A stretch of DNA of 64,000 bases. It comes from Candidatus Aalborgicola danicus. GTDB lineage: Bacteria > Pseudomonadota > Gammaproteobacteria > Burkholderiales > Burkholderiaceae_C. The notes beneath the pieces were generated by a model that made no database searches, was not told the DNA's origin, and worked only from the letters and a program-made list of their open reading frames with translations. The translations under genes were made by a program, and so were the position numbers. The DNA lies in the NCBI GenBank assembly GCA_016703945.1, contig JADJBC010000016.1:89379-153378 (forward strand). Reading direction: 5' to 3'. Shown piece by piece: positions 45,542 through 53,781 of this stretch. The stretch's first letter is position 1, and every line of letters starts with the position of its first letter.

Positions 45542-45618
45542 CATGGTTTGGGCCATTGGCGCCAGCCTCATCATGTCAAACACCCACAAATCGGCGGGAG
45601 CCAATGGCCCAAACCATG
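45542..45618. repeat. Long hairpin with 26-base arms, unit 2
   Basis: Arms 45542-45567 and 45593-45618 pair with two mismatches. The right arm is the exact reverse complement of the left arm of unit 1, so units 1 and 2 could also pair with each other. Confidence 0.8.
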
Positions 45619-45767
45619 CGGGTAGGTTTTTGGCTGGAACGGCGTTGGAAGTCAGGTCAGGGGCGTAACCTGGCGGCCGTGAGAGGCGGGTTCCGGGTAA
45701 GCCAATTGCATGACTTTTAACAACTTACCAACCTCGGTGGCATCAGATTTCATGGTCGATAAATTTG

Positions 45768-46010
45768 CTATCGATAATCAAATGTGCGAGTTGCCCCGCT
45801 GATTAGCAGCCTTGTTGAACCACTTCCATGGTGCAATTTGTGTCTCGTTTTTCGACCACTCTGGGAATGGCACAGAACAAACAATGGTGGCCCGACATCT
45901 GCAAAAGACATTCCCAACAAAGTGCATGTGAATTTGCCCCTTGCTTTAGGGATTGACCTTTCCACTATAGGCCAATGCACTTCGCCAAGGGAAGGTGCTT
46001 GAAATATCAC
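45768..46010 (-). CDS. Possible small hypothetical gene downstream of operator O1
   Basis: This open frame of 80 codons starts with GTG and has no recognisable family and no ribosome-binding site. The only support is position: operator O1 lies 49 bases upstream, the same distance at which O2 and O3 precede the FtsZ-like and AAA+ genes. It could equally be non-coding. Confidence 0.22.
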   Translation of the reverse strand: MIFQAPSLGEVHWPIVERSIPKARGKFTCTLLGMSFADVGPPLFVLCHSQSGRKTRHKLHHGSGSTRLLISGATRTFDYR

Positions 46011-46058
46011 TCATGTTTTTGACACATACAGTGCCTTCACCCTTTGTCACAACGGTGC

Positions 46059-46075
46059 ACGACAAAAGTTGTCGC
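46059..46075. promoter_or_regulatory. Island operator O1
   Basis: ACGACA-AAAGT-TGTCGC followed by TT. It is one of five matching inverted repeats in the island; it lies 49 bases before the small minus-strand frame at 46010. Confidence 0.65.
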
Positions 46076-46132
46076 TTCGATCACCATGTCTTTGCGAGCG
46101 ATTTGCAGATTACCGCCAAGCCATGTGCAGCC

Positions 46133-46819
46133 TCACAATCTCCGTTTTAGCCACCAAGATATGACGGCTCGTTTGCTAACCATGTACTGATGACAGTTCT
46201 TGTTGATATCGTCGGCGGTATCGATGATGGAATTTGCCAACAAATCTACAGTGCGTTCAACAGACTTCGCCTGACCGGAAGCGTCGAGTTGATCCACGAG
46301 TAGTTCTTGCTGAGGCACAACGGTTAACGAATCCACCGTAGCTTGGAAAGCATTCAAGCATGCGGAGGCCATGCTCATTGCGCGGTCACCTTCAGTCGCG
46401 TACGGCGAGCTGACCACTCCCACGGTGACGATACCCATTTCTTTTGCGATTCGAACAATCTCCGGGGCAGCATATGTGCCTGTGCCTCCACCCAAATGCA
46501 AAGTAACGAACAGCAAATCGGTACCTGCAAGTTCGCGTCGGATTATGTCTTCAGACTTTGTGGTGCCTTGGCGCCCCAATTCAGGTTGTCCTCTGGTACC
46601 CAATTCGTTCGGGTCGAGCTGAATCGTTTTGGTTGCGAGGCTTTGAATCAGAACTTCCGGGTCAGTGTTGGCAGATACGTATTCAAAGCCAGTCACACAG
46701 GTGCCAATCATGTGGTCGACCACTTTGCACCCGGCTTCACCGATGCCGATGACCGTCTTTCGCAGTTCTCCAGTCTCCCGCGCAGTTACCAAACGCGAAA
46801 GGTGTCGCCAGTCGATCAT
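46133..46819 (-). CDS. FtsZ/tubulin-like GTPase, short form
   Basis: This encodes 228 residues from ATG 46819 with GGAGAAG upstream. The nucleotide-binding half of FtsZ is recognisable: TVIGIGEAGCKVVDHMI, SANTDPEVL, the tubulin signature LGGGTGTYAAPEIVRIAKEM (110-115 GGGTGT), SSPYATEGDR, and DSLTVVPQQELL. The protein stops soon after, so the T7 catalytic loop and the C-terminal activation domain are missing. It could bind GTP and cap or poison a filament, but not hydrolyse GTP in the normal way. It is far too divergent to be the housekeeping FtsZ. Operator O2 lies 43 bases upstream. Confidence 0.75.
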   Translation of the reverse strand: MIDWRHLSRLVTARETGELRKTVIGIGEAGCKVVDHMIGTCVTGFEYVSANTDPEVLIQSLATKTIQLDPNELGTRGQPELGRQGTTKSEDIIRRELAGTDLLFVTLHLGGGTGTYAAPEIVRIAKEMGIVTVGVVSSPYATEGDRAMSMASACLNAFQATVDSLTVVPQQELLVDQLDASGQAKSVERTVDLLANSIIDTADDINKNCHQYMVSKRAVISWWLKRRL

Positions 46820-46862
46820 GTGCTTCTCCGTAGCTCGATCCTTTGAACTGTGGCGTGAAGCC

Positions 46863-46879
46863 GCGACAAAATGTGTCGC
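46863..46879. promoter_or_regulatory. Island operator O2
   Basis: GCGACA-AAATG-TGTCGC followed by TT, 43 bases upstream of the first FtsZ-like gene. Confidence 0.75.
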
Positions 46880-46939
46880 TTGCAATCGACCAGTTGCGCG
46901 AAGCCGCGAAACTCTGGGCCGTTTTGGCAGACTGCGCAA

Positions 46940-47459
46940 CGTTTACTCAACATTGCCGACCCAAGCCCAGCATTAGCCTCTCGCCATTCGGTTAGGCTGG
47001 TTAAACTGCCAAAGCAAACTTGTCCCAGGAAGCCGGGCCTCTGAATTGTGCAACGGACAACCGCAGCTTCCAATGTCTTCAATGCACACATGACGGTGTC
47101 GAAATATCACGAGCCGGATTGGTACCTGACAGCCCAATCCGCGCTGAACTACTGGATTGCCCAGCGTGTCAACTGGTGAGGGACCGGCTCAGCGATGCTG
47201 TTAACGCTGTGGTTCAAGCTGCGTCTGCCACCGCCGAAAAGCCGACTTGCCGAAAATACGTTGGCCAATGTCCAACAGCGAACGGCCCAAAAGCACAGAT
47301 CAAAGCCGTTTGGTAGAACCAAACCCGTGGGACACCCAGTCTCATGCGGGTATTTGGCAAAAAAGCCTCACTTATCCAGCGGTCAGAATCCCCGCCTTGT
47401 TGACCACCTTGTTACTGCCCGTGGGCCAGGATGTTCGTCTTCATTGACAACTCTTTCAC
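46940..47459. other. Gap without a convincing gene
   Basis: Several short open frames occur (for example a 98-codon plus-strand frame from 47020 with two CxxC pairs), but none has a ribosome-binding site or a family I recognise. A TTGACA hexamer at 47444-47449 precedes operator O3. Confidence 0.4.
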
Positions 47460-47476
47460 GCGACACAGCTTGTCGC
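47460..47476. promoter_or_regulatory. Island operator O3
   Basis: GCGACA-CAGCT-TGTCGC followed by TT, 41 bases upstream of the AAA+ gene. TTGACA 10 bases before it could be a -35 box, putting the operator across the promoter. Confidence 0.78.
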
Positions 47477-47517
47477 TTCAATGGGCATGATCGTGTCTGA
47501 CAGCAAGAGGACACCCC

Positions 47518-49692
47518 ATGCCACCGCGCCACTACTTCCGCCGCTCCCAATCGTTTGAAGGTCAAGACGACACACCCGCCGTGTTCCGGCTGTGGCTATT
47601 GCGCTTGTTAGTGCCGTTGGGTGGGCAGCGAGAGTTCATTCAACCGCACGGATTCAACAGCGACGCTATAGCCAATGTTATTGGTCTTGGTCACTGGATC
47701 GACACTGAAATCGATCTGTGGCCAGACACACCGGATCAGCAAGACCGGATTGGCGTGCGGGACGAAGATGGCGAACGGCTGCCCGGCAGCTACGACCCCA
47801 AGCGCGTGCGCGCCGAGTTGCGCCGCCTGCACCGCGACGCAGAGGGCGCGAAAAAGGGCCTTAGACTTCCGCGCGCGCTTCGGACCAACCTGGACCGCCT
47901 GGCCGCCCTAGTGGGTTTAAGCCCTCTTGACGTTCGTGTTCTTGAATTCACCGTGATGATTCATAGCGACGGCCTGCTGCTTGAAGCGTCCGAGTGGATC
48001 GGCCACCTTTCTACTGGCAAACTCGTGCACAGCATGGCGGTGGTGCTCGATGTGCCAGAAGACCTGCTGCGTGACGCCCTTGCGACCAAAAGTGTGCTGG
48101 CCCGAACCGGGCTGCTTACGTGCATGCGCAATGGGGCCGACACCTTGTCCAGCAAGTTGGAGCTGTTGTCAGAGCACTTTGCCGACCACATCCTGTCCGG
48201 TGAGATGGACCCTGTGGAATTGTTGCGCGACAACGTTGCGCCCAGCCCACCACCCCTTCTCACTCTGGGCGACTACACGCACATTGGGGCCTCGCTGGAG
48301 GTTCTGGTGCCTTACCTTAAGCATGCACATGCCACCCGTCGGCGGGGCGTCAACGTGTTTGTCCACGGTGACCCGGGGACTGGAAAGACCCAGCTTGCAC
48401 GCGCGCTCGGCTCTGACATGGGCTGCGAGGTGTTTCAGGTGGCCAGTGAAGACCACGATGGCGATGCCGTATCAGCAGACCGCCGACTGCGCGCCTTTCG
48501 GGCCGCTCAAAGCATTCTGGCCGAGCGGCAGGTGCTGATAGCCTTCGATGAGGCAGCCGATGTGTTTGACGATGGCGATGCAGTCTTTGGTCGAAAAAGC
48601 ACTGCGCAAACCCGCAAGGCCTGGGTCAACCGTATGCTGGAAGAAAATCCGGTACCCACGCTGTGGCTGTCCAACGACATTGCCTGCCTGGACCCCGCGT
48701 TTGTTCGACGCTTTGACATGGTGATCGAACTCCCCATTCCGCCCCGCCAACAGCGCGCTCGCATCTTGTCGGAGGCGTGCGGCGACTTGCTGGACGCTTC
48801 CGCGCTGACGCGCATTGCAGAATGTGAGGTGCTGGCTCCGGCGGTGGCAGCACGCTCTGCCACTGTTGTGCGCAGCATTCAAAGCACATTGGGCACTGCA
48901 GCGGCCCGCCTGGCGGTGGAGCGCCTGATTGGAAACACGTTGGAGGCACAGGGCCATCCCGCCATATTGCGCAATGATCCCAATCGCCTTCCCGACATCT
49001 ACGACCCTTCCTTTCTTCACGCTGATGCCGATTTGGTCGCCATGGCCGATGGGTTGGTACTTCATCGCCAGGGGCGACTGTGCCTTTTCGGTCCCTCGGG
49101 CAGCGGCAAAAGCGCCTTTGCGCGATGGGTGGCACAACGCATGGATGTGCCATTGCAGGTGCGCCGCGCATCAGACTTGATGTCCAAATGGGTGGGCGGC
49201 AGCGAAAAGAACATCGCCCGCACCTTCCGACAAGCCGAGCAAGACCAGGCGTTGCTATTGATCGACGAGGTAGACGGCTTCTTACAAGACCGGCGCGACG
49301 CCCGCTGCGGCTGGGAGGTTACCCTGGTGAACGAGATGCTGACCCAGATGGAGAGCTACTGTGGCGTACTGATGGCCTCCACGAACTTGTTGGCGGGCCT
49401 GGACCCGGCTGCCCTGCGGCGCTTCGATGTCAAGGTTCGCTTCGACTATCTGGAGGCTGCGCAAGCCTGGCGCATGTTGACCCAGCAGTGCACGGCGTTG
49501 GGTATTGCGCAACCACTGCCAGAGTTGCGGCCCCACCTCGATCGCTTGGACCAACTCACCCCCGGTGACTTTGCGGCCATCGTGCGCCAACACCGTATAC
49601 GCCCGATCAGCACCGCTGCCGGTCTGATCACAGCCCTGGCTGCCGAATTTGCGCTCAAAGAAGGCGGCCGCCCTGTGATAGGGTTCGTATGA
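47518..49692 (+). CDS. Large protein with two AAA+ ATPase domains
   Basis: This encodes 724 residues, with AAGAGG before ATG 47518. The N-terminal 240 residues are of unknown fold. AAA domain 1 has Walker A GDPGTGKTQ (284-292) and an altered Walker B LIAFDEAADVF. AAA domain 2 has GPSGSGKSAF (525-534), Walker B ALLLIDEVDGFL, and the classic pore-neighbour region SKWVGGSEKNIARTFRQAE, as in Cdc48/FtsH-type unfoldases. Sensor 1 STNLL and arginines RRFD occur in domain 2. It therefore looks like a protein-remodelling ATPase. It overlaps the DUF2779 gene (ATGA) and leads the operon AAA-DUF2779-WYL-HNH under O3. Confidence 0.82.
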   Translation: MPPRHYFRRSQSFEGQDDTPAVFRLWLLRLLVPLGGQREFIQPHGFNSDAIANVIGLGHWIDTEIDLWPDTPDQQDRIGVRDEDGERLPGSYDPKRVRAELRRLHRDAEGAKKGLRLPRALRTNLDRLAALVGLSPLDVRVLEFTVMIHSDGLLLEASEWIGHLSTGKLVHSMAVVLDVPEDLLRDALATKSVLARTGLLTCMRNGADTLSSKLELLSEHFADHILSGEMDPVELLRDNVAPSPPPLLTLGDYTHIGASLEVLVPYLKHAHATRRRGVNVFVHGDPGTGKTQLARALGSDMGCEVFQVASEDHDGDAVSADRRLRAFRAAQSILAERQVLIAFDEAADVFDDGDAVFGRKSTAQTRKAWVNRMLEENPVPTLWLSNDIACLDPAFVRRFDMVIELPIPPRQQRARILSEACGDLLDASALTRIAECEVLAPAVAARSATVVRSIQSTLGTAAARLAVERLIGNTLEAQGHPAILRNDPNRLPDIYDPSFLHADADLVAMADGLVLHRQGRLCLFGPSGSGKSAFARWVAQRMDVPLQVRRASDLMSKWVGGSEKNIARTFRQAEQDQALLLIDEVDGFLQDRRDARCGWEVTLVNEMLTQMESYCGVLMASTNLLAGLDPAALRRFDVKVRFDYLEAAQAWRMLTQQCTALGIAQPLPELRPHLDRLDQLTPGDFAAIVRQHRIRPISTAAGLITALAAEFALKEGGRPVIGFV

Positions 49693-51222
49693 CCCGAACT
49701 CCAAGGAGCAACGCCGTGCAAGCCCTGTCGAAGTCCCGCATCATTGACGCGCATCTTTGCCCCAAGCGGCTTTGGCTTAAGCTCTACCGCCAAGACCTTG
49801 AACAGACGAGTGAAGACGCTCAAGAACGCTTTGCCGTGGGAACCCAGGTTGGCAAACTGGCAGTGCAAATCTACGACCCCACAGGAAAAGGTGTTGCGTA
49901 CGTTCCTCGAGAAGAGGGTTACGACGAAGTGGTGGCGATGACCGTTGAGCAACTCAAGCTAGGCAAGCCGATTTTTGAGGCCGGGTTCAAGGCTGCAGGC
50001 GGCCTCGCCTATGCCGATGTCATGTTGCCGGTGCGCAGGCGTGGCCAAGCAGGGTGGCGCATGGTGGAAGTCAAGTCCAGCGCCTCCGTCAAAGACGAGC
50101 AAAAAGATGACCTGGCCATCCAAGCCTATGTCGCACGTTCCGCCGGGGTGCAACTACACGCCGTGGCGATCGCCCACCATTGACAGCACTTGGGTCTACC
50201 CCGGTGGTGGAGACTATGACGGGCTCTTGGTCGAAGTCGATCAAACCGAAGAAGCGTTTGAGCGCGAGGAAGAAGTAGCGGGCTGGATTGACAATGCGCA
50301 TGCCATCGCCGCCAAGCGCAGGGAGCCTACAGTCGCAATGGGACTCCAGTGCAACAAGCCGTATGAATGTGCTTTCATGGCGTATTGTCAGAGCCAAAGT
50401 GCCACCAAGGCACCCAAGTATTCGGTTGCTTGCTTGAAAGGCAATTTAAAAACAGAATTGAAGAAGTTGATTAAGGTGCAAGGGGTCAGCGACCTGCGCA
50501 AGGTGCCCAATGACCTGCTCAACGCCAGACATCTGCGGGTCAAGACGCACACTTTGGCCAACACAACCTATTTCGATGCCGACGCCGCAGCCAATGCTCT
50601 GGCAGCACACAAGCTGCCGGCCTTGTTCCTTGACTTTGAGACCATCAATTTGGCCGTGCCGATCTGGAGTGGCACCCGTCCGTTCCAGGCCAACCCTTTT
50701 CAGTTCAGCCTGCACCGGCTGAACCGAAGCGGGAAACTCGGCCATAAGTCTTATCTGGACCTGTCCGGCAAGGACCCGGCGCGGCAGCTTGCGCTCGCAC
50801 TGATCGACTATTGTGGTGAGCGTTCGCCCATATATATTTACTCGAAGTTTGAATCCACGATAGTGAAGCAGCTCGCTGAACGTTTTCCGAAACTGGCGCG
50901 TCCACTGCTGGCGATAGATGCTCGCTTAATTGACTTGCAGGCCATTGCCAAAAAGCACTACTACCACCCGCAGCAGAAGGGAAGCTGGAGCCTCAAGGCA
51001 GTGTTGCCGACCATTGCTCCGGAGCTGCGCTATGACAACCTTGACGAGGTGCAGGAAGGCGGCATGGCCATGGCAGCATTTCGAGAGGCCATTCACACCG
51101 AAACCCCGACCGAGCGAAAGGCCGAGCTGGAACGTCAATTGCTCGCCTATTGCCAGCGCGACACCGAAGCGCTGGTGCGCCTGTGGCGCCACTTCACAGG
51201 TCGCGCAACGATGGCATGCTGA
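49689..51222 (+). pseudogene. DUF2779 protein with Cas4-like nuclease domain, one-base frameshift
   Basis: The first frame (49689-50183) starts with SKSRIIDAHLCPKRLWLKLYRQ and carries the PD-(D/E)XK-like MVEVKSSASVKDEQKDDLAIQ. The second frame (to 51222) has CNKPYECAFMAYC (iron-sulfur-type cysteines) and the DUF2779 core ALFLDFETINLAVPIWSGTRP, FQFSLH and IYIYSKFE. Frames join at about 50171-50180: removing one C from CACCATTGAC gives HIDSTW and one protein of about 510 residues. Such proteins are putative nucleases, often found in mobile or defence regions. Start ATG 49689 is coupled to the AAA+ stop; GTG 49716 is an alternative. Confidence 0.75.
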
Positions 51223-51227
51223 ATTCC

Positions 51228-52172
51228 ATGTCAAAACGCACTGATAACCTAGAGACCTTGCACATCGCCCTGGAACTGCTGCGTCGCATTCCACGCGGCA
51301 GCAAAATCTCGGCACCGGAATTGCGTCAGCAGCTCGAACAGGCTGGCCTGGTTCGCGACCTGCGCACCATCCAGCGCCAGTTGGAATTGCTGTCCCAACA
51401 CTTCGGTATCGAGCGTGATGACAGCGGCCGCCCGTTTGGCTACCGCTGGAGCCCGGCAGCCAAGCCTTTGCTACAGCCGAATCTCACTGAGCAGGAGTCA
51501 CTGCTGCTCACTCTGGCAGAGCAACACCTGCGCAACCTTCTGCCAGCCAATTTGATAAAGTCCATGAACGGCTTCTTCTCCCAGGCGCGCAACAAGATCG
51601 GACCACACACCGATGCCCAGCGTGAGCGTGAGTGGCTCAGCAAAGTACGCGTAGTCAGCGAAACCCAGCCGCTGCTGCCACCCAAGATTCGGCCCGGTGT
51701 TTTTGACGAAGTCAGTAGCGCCTTGTACGCCAATCGATGGCTGCAAGTGGACTACCAAAATGCAAGCGGAAAGCGCAGCCGAAACGAGGTGATGCCCTTG
51801 GGTCTGGCCCAGCAAGGCCCGCGCCTGTACCTTGTGTGTCGTTATGCCGACCATGAGAACGAACGCAGTTTGGCATTGCACCGCATCCTCTCAGCGAACG
51901 TCATGGCGCATACCTTTACGCGTCCCAAAAACTTCGACTTGAAGAAGTACGATGACGACGGCCGCTTCGGCTTTGGTGAGGGCGAGCGAATCTCCGTCAC
52001 ATTCCGCATCGACAAGATCGCCGGTCGCCATTTGCTGGAGACGCCGTTGTCGCTTGATCAACAGGTGATTGAACTGAAAAGCACCTACGAGATCACGGCG
52101 ACTGTGGTGGATTCGGAAGTGTTTTGGCGGTGGTTAAGAGGGTTTGGGAAGGCAGCCACGATTGTCGAGTGA
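51228..52172 (+). CDS. WYL-domain transcriptional regulator
   Basis: This encodes 314 residues. An N-terminal winged helix (KISAPELRQQLEQ, LVRDLRTIQRQLELL) is followed by a WYL-type domain (LQVDYQNASGKRSRNEVMPL, LYLVCRYADHENERSLALHR) and a WCX C-terminus (DSEVFWRWLRGFGK). WYL regulators sense ligands such as nucleic acid and frequently control defence loci. It is the only recognisable DNA-binding regulator in the island, so it is the prime candidate to bind O1-O5. It starts 5 bases after the DUF2779 stop. Confidence 0.85.
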   Translation: MSKRTDNLETLHIALELLRRIPRGSKISAPELRQQLEQAGLVRDLRTIQRQLELLSQHFGIERDDSGRPFGYRWSPAAKPLLQPNLTEQESLLLTLAEQHLRNLLPANLIKSMNGFFSQARNKIGPHTDAQREREWLSKVRVVSETQPLLPPKIRPGVFDEVSSALYANRWLQVDYQNASGKRSRNEVMPLGLAQQGPRLYLVCRYADHENERSLALHRILSANVMAHTFTRPKNFDLKKYDDDGRFGFGEGERISVTFRIDKIAGRHLLETPLSLDQQVIELKSTYEITATVVDSEVFWRWLRGFGKAATIVE

Positions 52173-52282
52173 AGGGTGGTGATGTCTTCAGCGAACCCCA
52201 TGGTGATTGCCGTGAGAGGACGCACCAGTGGTAATCAACACTCCCGAACTGTTACAGTTTCAATTGGATTCAAGGAAACACA

Positions 52283-53146
52283 ATGACTAACCCGGTCACA
52301 AGCATAAAAGAAGCCACGATGAATATCCAGCAATTCCAGGACATTCTCGTCGCGGGGAACAGCGGTACGCCCGCACATACCCGGTTTTCAGCTTTCAAGA
52401 ATTGGTACTACGACCCTGTACTGGACGCGTTTGGCCCGGGAAAGTTCATTGGCTATCAGGGTACAACTGTTTCGAATTACAAGGGAAACGGCGCGGGGAA
52501 AGAAACGAAGCGTGCCCTCGCCGCCTTCTTTGTGCCTTTGGATAAGCGCAGCGCTCTGTACCCGCGCTTGTTGGCAAAGCTTGTCCGGGTGAGCAAGCTG
52601 GTCGGTCAGGAAATCGGGCAAAAATTTCATACAACCGGCGGAATTTTCGTGCCTAAGGACTACTTGGCTGCAGTGTGGAATCGCGACGGTGGGTTCGATG
52701 AGAGAGATGAGGACGAACAGGGCATCGCCGGCCGAACCGACATCGGCGAAACCGAGAAACGGCAGCTCGTGATGGCACGCCGTGGGCAGGGCAAGTTCAA
52801 AGACAATGTGACTCTCAATGAGACACGTTGCCGTATCACGGGCATCGGAGACTTGCAGCATCTTCGGGCGAGCCACATAAAACCTTGGAAAAGGTGCAAC
52901 GACACCGAGCGGCTCCATGGCTGCAATGGCTTGCTACTGGCGCCCCACATTGATCACCTATTTGATCGAGGATTCATCTCGTTCAAAGACAACGGCGATC
53001 TTTTGGTGTCTAAGCGACTGGACGCGACCGTGTTGGCCGCATGGGGGATACTGTTCCCTAAGAATTGCGGGAAGTTCAAGCCCGACCAGAAGGTCTTCCT
53101 ACGTCACCATCGAGAGTGGTTCCTCAAGAGGCAAATTGCGATCTGA
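52283..53146 (+). CDS. HNH endonuclease, first
   Basis: This encodes 287 residues, with AAGGAAA before ATG 52283. The C-terminal HNH domain has CRITGIGDLQHLRASHIKPW, then NGLLLAPHIDHLFDRGFISF, giving the catalytic His-Asn-His pattern. The N-terminal 150 residues are a separate specificity-type region. It follows the WYL regulator as the last gene of the first module and probably cuts DNA, as in restriction or defence systems. Target and modification partner are not seen. Confidence 0.82.
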   Translation: MTNPVTSIKEATMNIQQFQDILVAGNSGTPAHTRFSAFKNWYYDPVLDAFGPGKFIGYQGTTVSNYKGNGAGKETKRALAAFFVPLDKRSALYPRLLAKLVRVSKLVGQEIGQKFHTTGGIFVPKDYLAAVWNRDGGFDERDEDEQGIAGRTDIGETEKRQLVMARRGQGKFKDNVTLNETRCRITGIGDLQHLRASHIKPWKRCNDTERLHGCNGLLLAPHIDHLFDRGFISFKDNGDLLVSKRLDATVLAAWGILFPKNCGKFKPDQKVFLRHHREWFLKRQIAI

Positions 53147-53259
53147 TTTGGGAGAGCGTCTATTGGAATTTTCATTACTTCAAAGTTGCAATCAATCTTC
53201 AAACAGATTGATACTTCAGGGCGTGGCCAATGTGACGCGGATTTGGTGGACCAACTTAT

Positions 53260-53677
53260 AGACTTAGCAAGCGGAAAACGTAGCCAAAAGGAGGTGATGC
53301 GCCTGGGCCTGGCCCAGCAAGGCCCGTGCCTGTACCTCGTGTGCCGCTATGCCGTCCATTAGAACGAACGCAGCCTGGCTCTGCACCGCAGCCTTGCGGC
53401 TAGCGTCATGGCTCACACCTTTTCGCGCCCCAAAGACTTCGACTTGAAGAAGTACGATGACGACGGCCGTTTTGGCTTTGGCGAGGGCGAGCGAATCTCC
53501 GACACATTCCGCATCGACAAGATCGCCGGTCGCCATTTGCTGGAGACGCCGTTGTCGCTGGATCAACAGGTGGTTGAACTGAAAAACATCTACGAGATCA
53601 CGGCCACCGTGGTGGATTCGGAAGTGTTTTGGCGATGGGTTAGGGGTTGGCGACAAACTGAAAATGCGGGTGAGTAA
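53260..53677 (+). pseudogene. WYL regulator pseudogene (3' fragment of a second copy)
   Basis: The sequence from GCAAGCGGAAA onward repeats 51760-52160 closely: KKYDDDGRFGFGEGERIS, DKIAGRHLLETPLSLDQQV and DSEVFWRWVRG are shared. The 5' two-thirds are missing, and a TAG replaces the GAG of YADHEN at about 53359-53361. It precedes the second HNH gene just as the intact WYL gene precedes the first. Confidence 0.85.
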
Positions 53678-53781
53678 GCGTTGATTGTTGTATGTGCCAT
53701 GAACCAAAGACCAAAGCGCTTGCTTTCAGATAGCGTGTCAGTCACATTTGACTCCTCGCGCTATTGCTTTGCTGGGAGTGC

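Larger units (their letters stand above)
44850..45690 (+). repeat. Tandem 400-bp repeat, two units plus a partial third
   Basis: The same features recur exactly 400 bases apart: ATGTGCCAAATTGGCC at 45030 and 45430, TGTTCTGGCG at 45131 and 45531, and similar GGGGCGAAACC-type starts near 44855, 45255 and 45655. Units are diverged by substitutions. Each carries one dispersed repeat copy and one long hairpin. No convincing gene lies in 44.81-46.13 kb. The array marks the left edge of the accessory island. Confidence 0.8.

Noticed and set aside
44850..45690. Integron cassette array or attC sites
   Set aside because: GCCTAAC occurs once (about 44873) but the hairpins lack paired attC core sites, there is no cassette gene, and no integrase is in the window.
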